NCBI GenBank assembly: GCA_963781805.1
Contig: CAWAHF010000004.1
Coordinates: forward strand, 558,001 to 622,000
From: JAFGPL01 sp963781805
Lineage (GTDB): Bacteria; Bacteroidota; Bacteroidia; Bacteroidales; UBA10428
DNA: 64,000 nt
Direction of reading: 5' to 3'
Below, one piece after another: positions 46,274 to 55,512 of the stretch (position 1 is the stretch's first letter; every line of letters begins with the position of its first letter). The position numbers and the translations under genes were made by a program. The notes beneath the pieces are model-generated. The model was not told the DNA's origin, did no database searches, and saw only the letters and a program-made list of their open reading frames with translations.

Positions 46274-46311
46274 AAAAACATCCTGTTGGCAAATGCTAAC
46301 AGGATGTTTTT
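46274..46311. terminator. Bidirectional terminator between esterase and GH2 genes
   Basis: Arms AAAAACATCCTGTT (46274-46287) and AACAGGATGTTTTT (46298-46311) are perfectly complementary, with GGC/GCT near the loop. It serves both convergent transcripts and marks the end of the glycan locus. Confidence 0.88.
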
Positions 46312-46318
46312 ATTAAAT

Positions 46319-48763
46319 TTATTCTTTTGATACGATGATATTAATACCTGCATCTTTTAATCCCTGGGAGGCTGCTTTTAAACTAATGTCACCAACTTTC
46401 CCCGACGATTGTATAACAACAAGGCACAATCCGTGGTAAGCTTTCCTGTAATTTGCTTTAAAGGGTTCATGACTAATTTCACTCCCGTTATCCACTCCTG
46501 CAATAAATCCCTCTCCGGAAATTGAAAAATTTACCAAATTTTCTGCTCCGGGAACAAGAGTACCCTTCTCATCAACAATCTTCACAGTTACAAATGATAA
46601 ATCTTTGCCGTCTGCCCTGATGATATCCCGATCAGGTTCCAGAACTAAAGCATAAGGTGCGCCTGCAGTTTTAACAATGGCTTCTTCCTCTCCAAAAACC
46701 GAATCATGCGCGACGGCCTTGAGCGTCCCGGGTGTATAAGCTACTCTCCACCTCAGATGCAAATCTTCACTTGATTTAGTCTTTTTACCGAGTGACAGAT
46801 CGTTAAGAAATAATTCAACTTCAGAGAAATTTGTATATGCCCACACATCAATGCTATCACCCATATTCTGCCCTGTATGAAGCTCAGATAAGTCCCAATG
46901 GGGAAAAATATGTAATACTGGTTTATTTGTCCATTCGCTTTGATAGAAATAGTAAATGTCTTTGGGAAAACCCGCAAGATCGATAATTCCAAAATAAGAA
47001 CTACGGGCAGGCCATGAATATGGAGTTGGTTCTCCCAGGTAATCCCATCCGGTCCAGATATACATTCCTGACAGAAAATCGTATTTTCTCATTACCTGCC
47101 AAGTTTCTTCGTGTGTTGAACCCCATGGTGCACAGCAATTGTCATATGAAGAACAGGTAAAGTCCGAATTACCGGTTGTCAATGGAATATCCCATCTGGC
47201 AGGCCACCTCCTGATTGAATCGGAGGGCATATCGTAAGAACCTCTGGTTGCCAAACCGGATACAGTTTCTGTACCGATAAATTTCTCCCCTGGATATGTT
47301 GCAGGAAAATCTTTATACATTTCGTGATGATAATTGTAACCAATTAAATCCAGGGCTCCGGATTTGATGATATTGTTCCAAGGGTTGGGGTCGTTACATG
47401 CAGATGTTATCGGACGTGTGGTATCAATATCTCTTACCAAAGAAGCCAGTTCAATGGCCATTTGGGTGCCACTTGTATCCCATTGCTCAATGATTTCATT
47501 TCCAATACTCCAGATAAATACGGATGGATGATTCCTGTCTCTGCGAATCATATCCTGCAAATCCTGTTTGTGCCATTTATCATAATAGAGATGATAATCA
47601 TATTCTGTCTTTTTAATTTTCCACATATCAAAGGCTTCATCCATTACAATAAATCCCATCTTGTCGCATAAATCGAGTAATTCGGGAGCCGGAGGATTAT
47701 GTGAAGTACGAATGCCATTGCATCCCATTTCTTTTAACATTTCAAGTTGTCGTTCTATTGCACGGTAGTTAATAGCAGCGCCCAGGCATCCTAAATCGTG
47801 ATGGTTGCATACACCATTAATTTTTAAATGTTTTCCATTAAGAAAAAAGCCCTTTGCTGTATCGAACGTGAAATATCTTACTCCAAAACCAGTAGTATAT
47901 TTATCTTTAGTTTTTCCATCATATTTAATTTCAGTAACTGCCTGGTAAAGATATGGATCGTCAATTGACCACAAATGAGGATGAACTATTTTCAGTTCCT
48001 GTATTATTTTTGTGTTCTTGTTGTTTTCAAAAGTTTCTTTTGAACTTATCCTCGCAACTATCCTGCCTTCTTTATTTAGTATCTGAGTTTTCAACAGCAC
48101 GGATTTATCCGTTGATGTATTATTATTGAATGTTAACTCCAATTTAACCCCGGCTTCCTGCTCTGAAATTTCCGGTGTTGTTATATAGGTTCCCCAATGA
48201 TCTATATGAATCTTATTTGTAATTACGAGCCAGACATTCCGATAAATACCTGAACCAGAGTACCAACGTGAATTTGGTTGGAGGGAATTATCCACTTTCA
48301 CCGCCAGTATATTTTTTTCGTTGTTAAATTTTAAATACCTGGTAAGATCATATCTGAAAGAACTATACCCATAAGGTCGTTTGCCCAGGTATTGACCATT
48401 TATCCAGACTTCACTGTTACAATACACTCCGTCAAAATCGATAAAAAATACCTTGCCGGAATCCACATCACTCACATAAAAAGTTTTACGATACCAGCCT
48501 TTTCCTCCCGGAAGCGCTCCTCCACCGGGAGTTGCAGGATTATCAACGCTAAATTCGCCTTCAATACTCCAATCGTGAGGCACACTGAGATTTCGCCAGG
48601 AAGAATCTTCAAATTGCGGAGACATGGCATTTTCAATATCTCCAAGATGAAATTTCCAGTTCTCATTAAAACTAAGAATTTGTCTTGGTTCTTTGGGATT
48701 GCATGCTCCCATTATTAATGCTATCAGAATAACCAACTGTTGAGTATTTTTATTCCATTTCAT
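46319..48763 (-). CDS. GH2 beta-galactosidase-type lipoprotein
   Basis: An 814-residue GH2 enzyme with a lipoprotein signal (lipobox IMGAC, cysteine 21). In order: the sugar-binding domain (LSVPHDWSIEGEF, GGKGWYRKTF, GYSSFRYDLT), an Ig-like domain, and a TIM barrel with acid/base E423 in FIWSIGNEI and nucleophile E499 in FIGTETVSG, then C-terminal Ig-like domains. The GVCNHHDLGCLG and RTSHNPPAPE motifs fit beta-galactosidases. In a xyloglucan locus it would remove terminal galactose from side chains. The next gene upstream is GH97, 116 bases away on the same strand. Confidence 0.9.
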   Translation of the reverse strand: MKWNKNTQQLVILIALIMGACNPKEPRQILSFNENWKFHLGDIENAMSPQFEDSSWRNLSVPHDWSIEGEFSVDNPATPGGGALPGGKGWYRKTFYVSDVDSGKVFFIDFDGVYCNSEVWINGQYLGKRPYGYSSFRYDLTRYLKFNNEKNILAVKVDNSLQPNSRWYSGSGIYRNVWLVITNKIHIDHWGTYITTPEISEQEAGVKLELTFNNNTSTDKSVLLKTQILNKEGRIVARISSKETFENNKNTKIIQELKIVHPHLWSIDDPYLYQAVTEIKYDGKTKDKYTTGFGVRYFTFDTAKGFFLNGKHLKINGVCNHHDLGCLGAAINYRAIERQLEMLKEMGCNGIRTSHNPPAPELLDLCDKMGFIVMDEAFDMWKIKKTEYDYHLYYDKWHKQDLQDMIRRDRNHPSVFIWSIGNEIIEQWDTSGTQMAIELASLVRDIDTTRPITSACNDPNPWNNIIKSGALDLIGYNYHHEMYKDFPATYPGEKFIGTETVSGLATRGSYDMPSDSIRRWPARWDIPLTTGNSDFTCSSYDNCCAPWGSTHEETWQVMRKYDFLSGMYIWTGWDYLGEPTPYSWPARSSYFGIIDLAGFPKDIYYFYQSEWTNKPVLHIFPHWDLSELHTGQNMGDSIDVWAYTNFSEVELFLNDLSLGKKTKSSEDLHLRWRVAYTPGTLKAVAHDSVFGEEEAIVKTAGAPYALVLEPDRDIIRADGKDLSFVTVKIVDEKGTLVPGAENLVNFSISGEGFIAGVDNGSEISHEPFKANYRKAYHGLCLVVIQSSGKVGDISLKAASQGLKDAGINIIVSKE

Positions 48764-48879
48764 AGTATAGGATTTTAGGTTTTTAGTAGTTGAGAATTGT
48801 TTTCTTAGTGACCAATTATTTACTTGTTAATATTTTCCTGAATATTGAGTTTTGCGGAGCAGTAGACATAAGATCATGT

Positions 48880-50820
48880 TCAATTTTCAGATGATTGTTT
48901 CAGAAATAATACAAACCCACCTGACGGATTCATATTGATTTTTAATTTCCCATCGATCAATTCAATCTCTTTGTTACTGAAACTCCGGTTATTCTCGCCA
49001 TCTGTTATAAGCAAACCCTTATTTATAGTTTTTAGTGAAGACAAATCGAGTTCAAATGTCTTAATTATCTTCTCACTATTAATCCCGGCAACAAACCATC
49101 CATCGACAGATTTTCTTGCAAGTACCACATATTTTGCAGGATATCCGTCAATTAATTTAATATCATCCCAGCTGTCAGGAATGCTTTTGAGAAAGTCAAT
49201 GACATAGTCGGGTTGTAAATGAATTCCTTCGGGAATTGCCGCATAGTGTTGAATACCTGATTGAAACAATACCGATAGTGCCAGTTCAAATGCATTGCTG
49301 GTTTTTCTGTGAATACCGGGAATTTCGGAAAAACACATTGGTGTAAAATCCATTGAACCCACTACATTACGGGTAAAAGGCAACATCGCACAGTGAGTTG
49401 CTGCGCTATCAGCATTTCTTTGTTCAAATGTAATGTATTCAAATCCTTTCACTGCTTCCATGGAGACCAGGTTTGGATAGGTCCTGTCCCATCCTCTAGG
49501 TACCGTTGCCCCATGACAATTAACCAGAAGTTTATAATCGGCAGCATCCTTCAATAAATCATAATAATACTTAATCATTGACTGTCCATCACCTCCCCAA
49601 AAATCAACCTTAACGCCTTTAACTCCCATTTTACTAATCCTATCAAATTCTTTACGCCGAATCTCAGGATCAAACATCATGTTTTTAGGAGAATAGGTGG
49701 TGGTATTCCAGGAACCAGATGAATTGTACCACAGAATGATACCTACTTTTTTTGTAGCGGCATAATTTATCAAATCCTGAATCTTTTCGTACCCGATTTT
49801 TTTATCCCATTCCACATCAATCAGGCAATACTCCCATCCCATTTCTGAAGCCAAATCAATAAATTTTTTCTGAACATCATATACCACTGAGGCATCTTTA
49901 AGCAATGCCCAACTCCATGAAGCTTTGCCCGGTTTGATGAACTCAGTATCTTTAATAGCACAGGGTTGTGCCAGGTCTGTTACAAGTGTGGTTTCCACAA
50001 TCTGATTCAGATTACCCAATACAATCACCCTCCAGGGAGTTTGCCAGGGAAGCGTTGATTGTGGTTTAAGTGCAGCAGATGGAGATGTGCGTTCAGGTTC
50101 CTGGGGAAAGGTAATAAAATATTCCCCATCAGGTGATTGAGAACTAAGTCTTGAACCACAGTAATTTGGTTCCAGACCCGATTCTGTGATTAATACCCAC
50201 ACTCCATTTGATTGAAACAATGAAGGAAACGACCAACCGGCAACAAAAGGGGCAGGAGTTCCAACATTAATTCCCTGATGATAGTGCATTTCATAACAAG
50301 GTTCAACATTGCACCACCCCGTCCGGGCATTAGCCTGGGGATGAAGCCATGCTTTGGCATCCTCCGGAAAATTGAATGAGGTTTTTTCTTCGGTGATATG
50401 TTTAATGTCATCTGATTTTTCGTTGAACCGATAGCAGAAGGCGACGCCATCATTCGAAACCTGGAAAATTATTTCGATTTGCTGATTTTTATTATTTTCG
50501 AGAAAAATTGAACGTCTGTTCGCAACATAATTATCTTGTTTTCTTTTTGAAGTAAGCAGTATATAACTATCAGAAACCTTCAGAACATTACTTTCTTTTA
50601 TGATTTTCAAATTCTTTGAGAAGTCACCATCTTCCCTTATTATACCCAAAGAAGAGGGCTCAAGAATAATTTTATTGTTTTTAGATACAGTATAGACTGG
50701 AGTTTTTGTGCTGTTGAGCTCAAATGTGACTGATATGCTTTTATCCGGACTTTGTATTATTGTGCTGTTCTTACATGATGTAAAAACAACAATTAAAATT
50801 AAATAATGATAGTATTTCAT
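48880..50820 (-). CDS. GH97 glycoside hydrolase lipoprotein, probably retaining
   Basis: A 646-residue protein with a lipobox (FTSC) and the GH97 layout: N-terminal beta-sandwich, (beta/alpha)8 barrel, C-terminal beta domain. GH97 includes inverting alpha-glucosidases such as SusB and retaining alpha-galactosidases. Here MGVKGVKVDFWGGDGQ places D406 where the retaining members have their nucleophile, and NLVSMEAVKG offers E455 as acid/base. Conserved text includes WAWALLKDA-like SWSWALL and CLIDVEWDK. A retaining alpha-galactosidase type is inferred; the specific sugar is not fixed. Confidence 0.88.
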   Translation of the reverse strand: MKYYHYLILIVVFTSCKNSTIIQSPDKSISVTFELNSTKTPVYTVSKNNKIILEPSSLGIIREDGDFSKNLKIIKESNVLKVSDSYILLTSKRKQDNYVANRRSIFLENNKNQQIEIIFQVSNDGVAFCYRFNEKSDDIKHITEEKTSFNFPEDAKAWLHPQANARTGWCNVEPCYEMHYHQGINVGTPAPFVAGWSFPSLFQSNGVWVLITESGLEPNYCGSRLSSQSPDGEYFITFPQEPERTSPSAALKPQSTLPWQTPWRVIVLGNLNQIVETTLVTDLAQPCAIKDTEFIKPGKASWSWALLKDASVVYDVQKKFIDLASEMGWEYCLIDVEWDKKIGYEKIQDLINYAATKKVGIILWYNSSGSWNTTTYSPKNMMFDPEIRRKEFDRISKMGVKGVKVDFWGGDGQSMIKYYYDLLKDAADYKLLVNCHGATVPRGWDRTYPNLVSMEAVKGFEYITFEQRNADSAATHCAMLPFTRNVVGSMDFTPMCFSEIPGIHRKTSNAFELALSVLFQSGIQHYAAIPEGIHLQPDYVIDFLKSIPDSWDDIKLIDGYPAKYVVLARKSVDGWFVAGINSEKIIKTFELDLSSLKTINKGLLITDGENNRSFSNKEIELIDGKLKINMNPSGGFVLFLKQSSEN

Positions 50821-51478
50821 AAGCTATTTAATTAATAATATTCACGACAAGGTAGCATTAAGAACTTGAACCGACAATTTGAAAATGCAATTAAAAAAAA
50901 TATCTTAATAAATTTTAATTGTATAGTCGTTTATACTTTATTACTGTTGAGATAGATTGATCAATTTGTACAGAAGAATTTATTTCATTATTAAATGGAA
51001 AATTTATTCAATTTTTTGATTTTGATAAAAAATAGATATCTCAAAAGGGCAGCCTTTTTTTATGGTTATAATTTGTTAATTAATACAAAATATAATGATT
51101 ATTTATTGATTTTTTCCATTTTTTGTCAGCTAGTTGTTTTTCATAGGCTTCAATTAATGTTTTTAGGTTTAACAATTGTATTATATATAGAAACCCTATT
51201 TGCAAATATTTTTATATAAAGTTCTACAAACCAGTAGGATAATTAATATAAATATATGAAGGTATGCTGAAATACATTACCAGTCATCCTGTCCGATGGC
51301 ATTCAGGTACATTCGCTTTACTTATAATATTTGCTGCATATGCTATAAAAAGATATAAAGTGTTGTGAATACTACGTTGTAAAGAGGTTAAATTGTATTT
51401 TGGTATTAATCTAACTAACTAATTAACAAACAAAATTTTACGACTTATTATTATATTTTGTCACAACTACAAAAATAT
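50821..51478. other. AT-rich intergenic region with one candidate small ORF
   Basis: This 658-base gap separates GH97 and GH5. Its left two-thirds are very AT-rich; a 74-codon plus-strand frame there (50995-51219) looks like chance hydrophobic text. At 51264-51368 a higher-GC island encodes a 34-residue peptide with a plausible membrane helix, listed separately. Confidence 0.5.
51264..51368 (+). CDS. Candidate 34-residue single-span membrane peptide
   Basis: ATG 51264 opens a 34-codon frame. A polar, histidine/arginine-containing start (MLKYITSHPVRWHSG) is followed by a hydrophobic run (TFALLIIFAAYA) and a basic tail (IKRYKVL), the usual order for a small inner-membrane protein. GAAGG stands just upstream as a possible ribosome site. 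Composition is less AT-rich than the surrounding DNA. It lies opposite in strand to the glycan locus. It could still be chance. Confidence 0.35.
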   Translation: MLKYITSHPVRWHSGTFALLIIFAAYAIKRYKVL

Positions 51479-53203
51479 TTATTGACTCCCTTCAATTAAG
51501 GCATTTAATGCCTGCTGGTCATAAACCGTATTATTAAGTCTGTTGAAAAGCGCAGAAGCATTTTCCCCCATATTACCAGCATCCCAATAGAAAGGAAGTA
51601 GTCCATTGGATTTTGCCTGTTTGGTCAAATATTTCAGATAGTAAGCTCTGGATGCCAAATGCAAATCAAGGTTCTCTCCGGTAAGAGATGAACGTCGAAC
51701 GACCGCAAACTCTCCCAGGATAACCGGTATTCCATTGTCTACAAATTGAGATTTCATAAGCCCCATAAATTCAATCAGTGTTGATTCTTCACCCCAGTTT
51801 GCATTACGTTCTAAATCAGTTGTTGAGTGATAACCTTCTCCCCAGTAATAAAACATTTTTCCCCAGTTTGCATCCTGAGTCATCAAACAGAATTGGTAAG
51901 GTGTATAGTAATGAATTTCGGCCATCAGACGATTTGCTATATAATCAGTAGGCATCTGTTTCATAAATTTATTTGTTGTTTCAATATCGGTAGTCGGTCC
52001 CTGAACTATCAAAACCCTGTATGTGTTTTTCCCTCCGGTTGATCGAACTGCATTAACAAAGGTTTGATGGTACGACATCAACACTCCCATTTGAGTATCA
52101 TCTTTCACATTTGGTTCGTTTGCACTTGCAAACATAAGATGCTCATCGAAATCTCTAAGTTTCGTGGCAATTTGTTCCCAAAAGGCTCTTTGTTTTGCAT
52201 TAACTCCATCCTTTGCAGAAGGTACACAATTTTGTTCAAGCCAACCCCCATCCCAATGAATATTAAGTATAACATACATGTCGTTATTATCGCAGTATTG
52301 TACTACTTCTTTCACCCTGTTTAGCCATTCATCTTTTATTTTAGCCGTATTTTGGTCAGCGTATTGATTCCATGAACATGGCAGACGTATAGCATTAAAA
52401 CCGGATTGTTTCACTAACTGAATAAACGACTCGGTAATTTTAGGATTTCCCCAACTGGTTTCACTCCCCATTGCTTCAAGTGTATTTCCGATATTATAGC
52501 CTAATTTAATATTAGCAGCTATTTCAACAGCAGTGCTATTCATACCTGTCATATCAGGATCAATTGGATCAGTATTATAGCTTGGATAAGTGCCTTTTTG
52601 TTTAACAGGAATTTCATATGCTGGTGTACCATTGCCACTTAATACAATAGTTGTTGAACGTTCTGTTGTTTCATGATTAAAGGAAACACTAATGCTAACA
52701 GTAAATGCCCCCTCAGCACCGCTGGATTGACTTAGCTGTACCCAATCCGCATCACATATTAGTGTCCATTCAGGTGCACCGGAAGTAATATTCATTGTTA
52801 CAGAGCCGGAAACGAATGCAAATTCGGCATAACTTCGGTTTGTGCTTAAATCATATAAATATTCCGATGAAACTTGTGATACAATGACATAAAATGGTTT
52901 TGCATTGCCAGCTGTAACTATGAGCGTATCGGTACGTGGAGTAAGTGTTCTTGAATCAACGCTTACAGAAATCAATGCTTGATCATTAGTCCCTGAAGTT
53001 ATTGGTATTTTTATCCAATCCGAAGCCGGGTTTTCAATACTCCATAATCCAGCGTCTGTTTCAATGGTAAAAGTTGTATTACCTCCTTCAGCAGGAATTT
53101 CAATTTTTTCCTTCGATACTAGCAGTGTATTTACTTCATCTTTTTTACAGCTAAAAATCAAAAGGGAAAGAAATATATATAATATTTTAACTGACATTTT
53201 CAT
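51479..53203 (-). CDS. BACON-BACON-GH5 endo-glucanase (xyloglucanase-like) lipoprotein
   Basis: The 574-residue protein has a lipobox (LIFSC). Two BACON domains follow at ~28-110 and ~118-203, each with the WxxxxDADWxxL-like core (WSIENPASDWIKI; WTLICDADWVQLS). A GH5 barrel then has acid/base E363 (ASANEPN) and nucleophile E498 (VILGEFAV), plus YNIGNTLEAMG, RLPCSWNQY and NIHWDGGW. BACON plus GH5 of this kind matches the surface endo-xyloglucanase BoGH5A (GH5 subfamily 4). It should cut the glucan backbone outside the cell. It is downstream of the binding protein, with a 777-base gap between. Confidence 0.9.
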   Translation of the reverse strand: MKMSVKILYIFLSLLIFSCKKDEVNTLLVSKEKIEIPAEGGNTTFTIETDAGLWSIENPASDWIKIPITSGTNDQALISVSVDSRTLTPRTDTLIVTAGNAKPFYVIVSQVSSEYLYDLSTNRSYAEFAFVSGSVTMNITSGAPEWTLICDADWVQLSQSSGAEGAFTVSISVSFNHETTERSTTIVLSGNGTPAYEIPVKQKGTYPSYNTDPIDPDMTGMNSTAVEIAANIKLGYNIGNTLEAMGSETSWGNPKITESFIQLVKQSGFNAIRLPCSWNQYADQNTAKIKDEWLNRVKEVVQYCDNNDMYVILNIHWDGGWLEQNCVPSAKDGVNAKQRAFWEQIATKLRDFDEHLMFASANEPNVKDDTQMGVLMSYHQTFVNAVRSTGGKNTYRVLIVQGPTTDIETTNKFMKQMPTDYIANRLMAEIHYYTPYQFCLMTQDANWGKMFYYWGEGYHSTTDLERNANWGEESTLIEFMGLMKSQFVDNGIPVILGEFAVVRRSSLTGENLDLHLASRAYYLKYLTKQAKSNGLLPFYWDAGNMGENASALFNRLNNTVYDQQALNALIEGSQ

Positions 53204-53562
53204 AATTTTAGTTCTATGTGATTCTTCAATCTGATATTTTTGCGCTTACAATAGAAATATTCATATACAATTCCAAATGCAAAAATCGTAATTTTTTTTG
53301 CAAAACCGGCATATAATCCTGGTGGGATATGATAAAAAGTTAGTGCTTTTTTGTTAATAAAATTATAAATTTGTTATTATCTCTATACTTATAATTGTTT
53401 ATATGTAATACATTTTTAAATATTTACGTTGTTTTGAAATTAATTTCTACTTCAATTGAATTAAATGTTTGTTTCGCTTATTACATATGATTACTATAAT
53501 TAACAAAAGCCTTACTCATTTATCCAAATATTTTCTCAAATGAAAATTAGAAAACATTATTA

Positions 53563-53718
53563 ATTAATTCTACTTTGACAGATTGGTTAAAAAGTATGAT
53601 TTTTCTGCATTTTTTACCCCTGACCCTGAAGGGAGAATACAGAAAAATCAACCTGTTCCCTTCAGGGATTAAGGGTAAAAACAGGTTGATTTTTTTAATG
53701 TGTCAAAGTAGAATTAAT
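53563..53718. mobile_element. 156-bp nested inverted-repeat element (MITE-like or structured RNA)
   Basis: The ends ATTAATTCTACTTTGACA (53563-53580) and TGTCAAAGTAGAATTAAT (53701-53718) are perfectly complementary over 18 bases. Inside are two hairpins: GATTTTTCTG/CAGAAAAATC (53598-53607 with 53640-53649), and AAAAATCAACCTGTT/AACAGGTTGATTTTT (53643-53657 with 53680-53694). Each loop carries a CCCTGAAGGG or CCCTTCAGGG core. The hairpins share AAAAATC at 53643-53649, so that segment can pair with only one side at a time. No transposase is present. Confidence 0.7.
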
Positions 53719-53930
53719 CTACCATTTCTTTTCAATCAAAATTTACATTAATTATTGTATCAGTATTTTTGTAACACTATTTAGTTGGAATATTTGACAA
53801 TTAAGGTTTTTATTCTGGGCTGAAACTATAACTATACTCAGTAAACACTATATTAAAAATACAGCGTAGTTAAACCAAGCTGAGGAGAATGTATTTTGAA
53901 ATATTCCTGGAATATGTCGCTAATTCATAA

Positions 53931-53961
53931 AAAAAGGCTGTCCTGAATAGACAGCCTTTTT
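53931..53961 (-). terminator. Terminator of the SusC-SusD-binding protein transcript
   Basis: Arms AAAAAGGCTGTC (53931-53942) and GACAGCCTTTTT (53950-53961) form a perfect stem followed by T on the minus strand, 20 bases after the lipoprotein stop. Confidence 0.85.
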
Positions 53962-53980
53962 AATAAACTATAATTATTCT

Positions 53981-55447
53981 TTATGGTTTTTTGATCAAAT
54001 GAACTGACATTGACTCATTCTTGTCTCCATTTTTCTGACCAATCCAGATACCATCATAGGTATATGCAGCACCACTATTATCAAGTTTCACATCAAGAAC
54101 TTTGACATCTGTTCCCGTAAGTGCAAAGAATACAACGTTTATTTCATCAGTAAGAGCTGTACCAAATGTAATTACTCCGTTGGCTACTGTGTATGTATTA
54201 GCAACACCTGCCAAAGTACAAGTACCATCATTATTGAATACGTATTCTTTGGGATCGTTTGCAGTGAATATTGAATCTGCCTTTCCACCCCAACTAGTTA
54301 AGGTTGTTATCATTTCAGATCTTGTTGACCATGAGTTAAGTCTTATAGATTCAGATGAGGTTCCCTGATCTCCAACTTTAGTCCATCCAATCCAATCCTG
54401 TGCAACTGAATCATATACCCATGTTCCAACCAAATCAGCCGCTGCAAAAGATGTTTTAACAGGTTCCGTATAAGTAAATTCTTCCGGTACTGCATAAGTA
54501 TAGTCCGCACAAACAAAGTTATAAACATTTACCCATTGAGATGCAGCTCCAGCTTCGGTAGAACGTTTAATTCCAATTTGCATTGCTGAATCAGAAAGTG
54601 AAAAAATTCTTACGTTATGAAGATCATTCTCTGCATACTGTCCGCCATGGTCATTCAACCGAGAAGAATCAATGGGAAGAATAACTCCATTTACGGTCAA
54701 TTTAAAGGTCTCCGGATTGAGATTAAAGGTACCATTTTTAGTCTCTCCAAATATATTGGTGGTAACAGTTTTATTAACGCCATCAAATGTAATTGTCCCA
54801 TAATCTCCGGGGGCCATGATCCATGTATTGCCCGGGTAGTCAGGTTCCCAGTTGAAGAAGGAAGTCATTTCTACTCCATTTAAAGTATAGGGGAGTTGTG
54901 ACGGTAATACATCCCATGCCCAGTAAGCCCACTCTTCTGATCTGTTATCACCATCAGAATAGCCGCTATAGTATAACGGACCAGCAAAATAAACACATTT
55001 TCCATCAGCGTTCATATCCATCCTCCATGTTTTAGGATTGGCAGCCTGACCGGTATGTCCACCAGTTAAATACAACCATGGACCACTATCTAAATACGTC
55101 AGGTCACTTACTAAAATAGAAACATTAAATGTGTCTGATACATAGTTTATGCCTTCAATAACGTGAGTGCAAATAAACGGATAGGTACCAGCAATCGGAA
55201 GATTTACTGTTACCGCTCCGTCAACAGCAGTATACTCAGTTGCTGAAGTAAGATCAGTAAAGAAAACCGTTCCGATGAGGGAAGTAGAAAATGCAACATC
55301 ATTATCAGTAACTAAATAAGAGAAATCCTTATCCAGCATAGGAATTTTGGAAACTTCCCCTCCGTTGTCGTCTTTCTTACACGAAGAGAAAGCAATAAGT
55401 ACTGCGCTAAAAATAGCAAGTAATAGTCTCAATTTCATTTTTTTCAT
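53981..55447 (-). CDS. Surface glycan-binding-type lipoprotein of the utilisation locus
   Basis: A 488-residue protein with a lipobox (FSSC) and a polar tether. Residues ~35-115 resemble a PKD/Ig-like domain (PFICTHVIEGINYVSDTFNVSI). The rest is beta-rich and tryptophan/tyrosine-rich (GPWLYLTGGHTG, EWAYWAWDVLP, FFNWEPDYPGNTWIMAPGDYG) and contains a repeat of GTWVYDS type. Position right after SusD is where surface glycan-binding proteins are encoded. I see no catalytic motif and no close sequence family, so the binding role is inferred from position and aromatic content. Confidence 0.78.
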   Translation of the reverse strand: MKKMKLRLLLAIFSAVLIAFSSCKKDDNGGEVSKIPMLDKDFSYLVTDNDVAFSTSLIGTVFFTDLTSATEYTAVDGAVTVNLPIAGTYPFICTHVIEGINYVSDTFNVSILVSDLTYLDSGPWLYLTGGHTGQAANPKTWRMDMNADGKCVYFAGPLYYSGYSDGDNRSEEWAYWAWDVLPSQLPYTLNGVEMTSFFNWEPDYPGNTWIMAPGDYGTITFDGVNKTVTTNIFGETKNGTFNLNPETFKLTVNGVILPIDSSRLNDHGGQYAENDLHNVRIFSLSDSAMQIGIKRSTEAGAASQWVNVYNFVCADYTYAVPEEFTYTEPVKTSFAAADLVGTWVYDSVAQDWIGWTKVGDQGTSSESIRLNSWSTRSEMITTLTSWGGKADSIFTANDPKEYVFNNDGTCTLAGVANTYTVANGVITFGTALTDEINVVFFALTGTDVKVLDVKLDNSGAAYTYDGIWIGQKNGDKNESMSVHLIKKP

Positions 55448-55512
55448 AGTATAAAGAATTAAAGGTTAATAAAAAAAATTTAATCATGTATGATTTTAAG
55501 TTATAAATTTAT

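Larger units (their letters stand above)
53204..53980. other. Intergenic region holding an inverted-repeat element and a terminator
   Basis: This 777-base gap separates GH5 and the binding lipoprotein. It contains the 156-bp nested inverted repeat at 53563-53718 and the terminator at 53931-53961. The remaining bases are AT-rich with no ORF. The terminator implies that GH5 has its own promoter in this gap or depends on read-through. Confidence 0.65.

Noticed and set aside
50995..51219. 74-codon hydrophobic plus-strand ORF between GH97 and GH5.
   Set aside because: The hydrophobic content follows from extreme AT richness (TTT, ATT, TTA codons), not from an ordered membrane-protein pattern.
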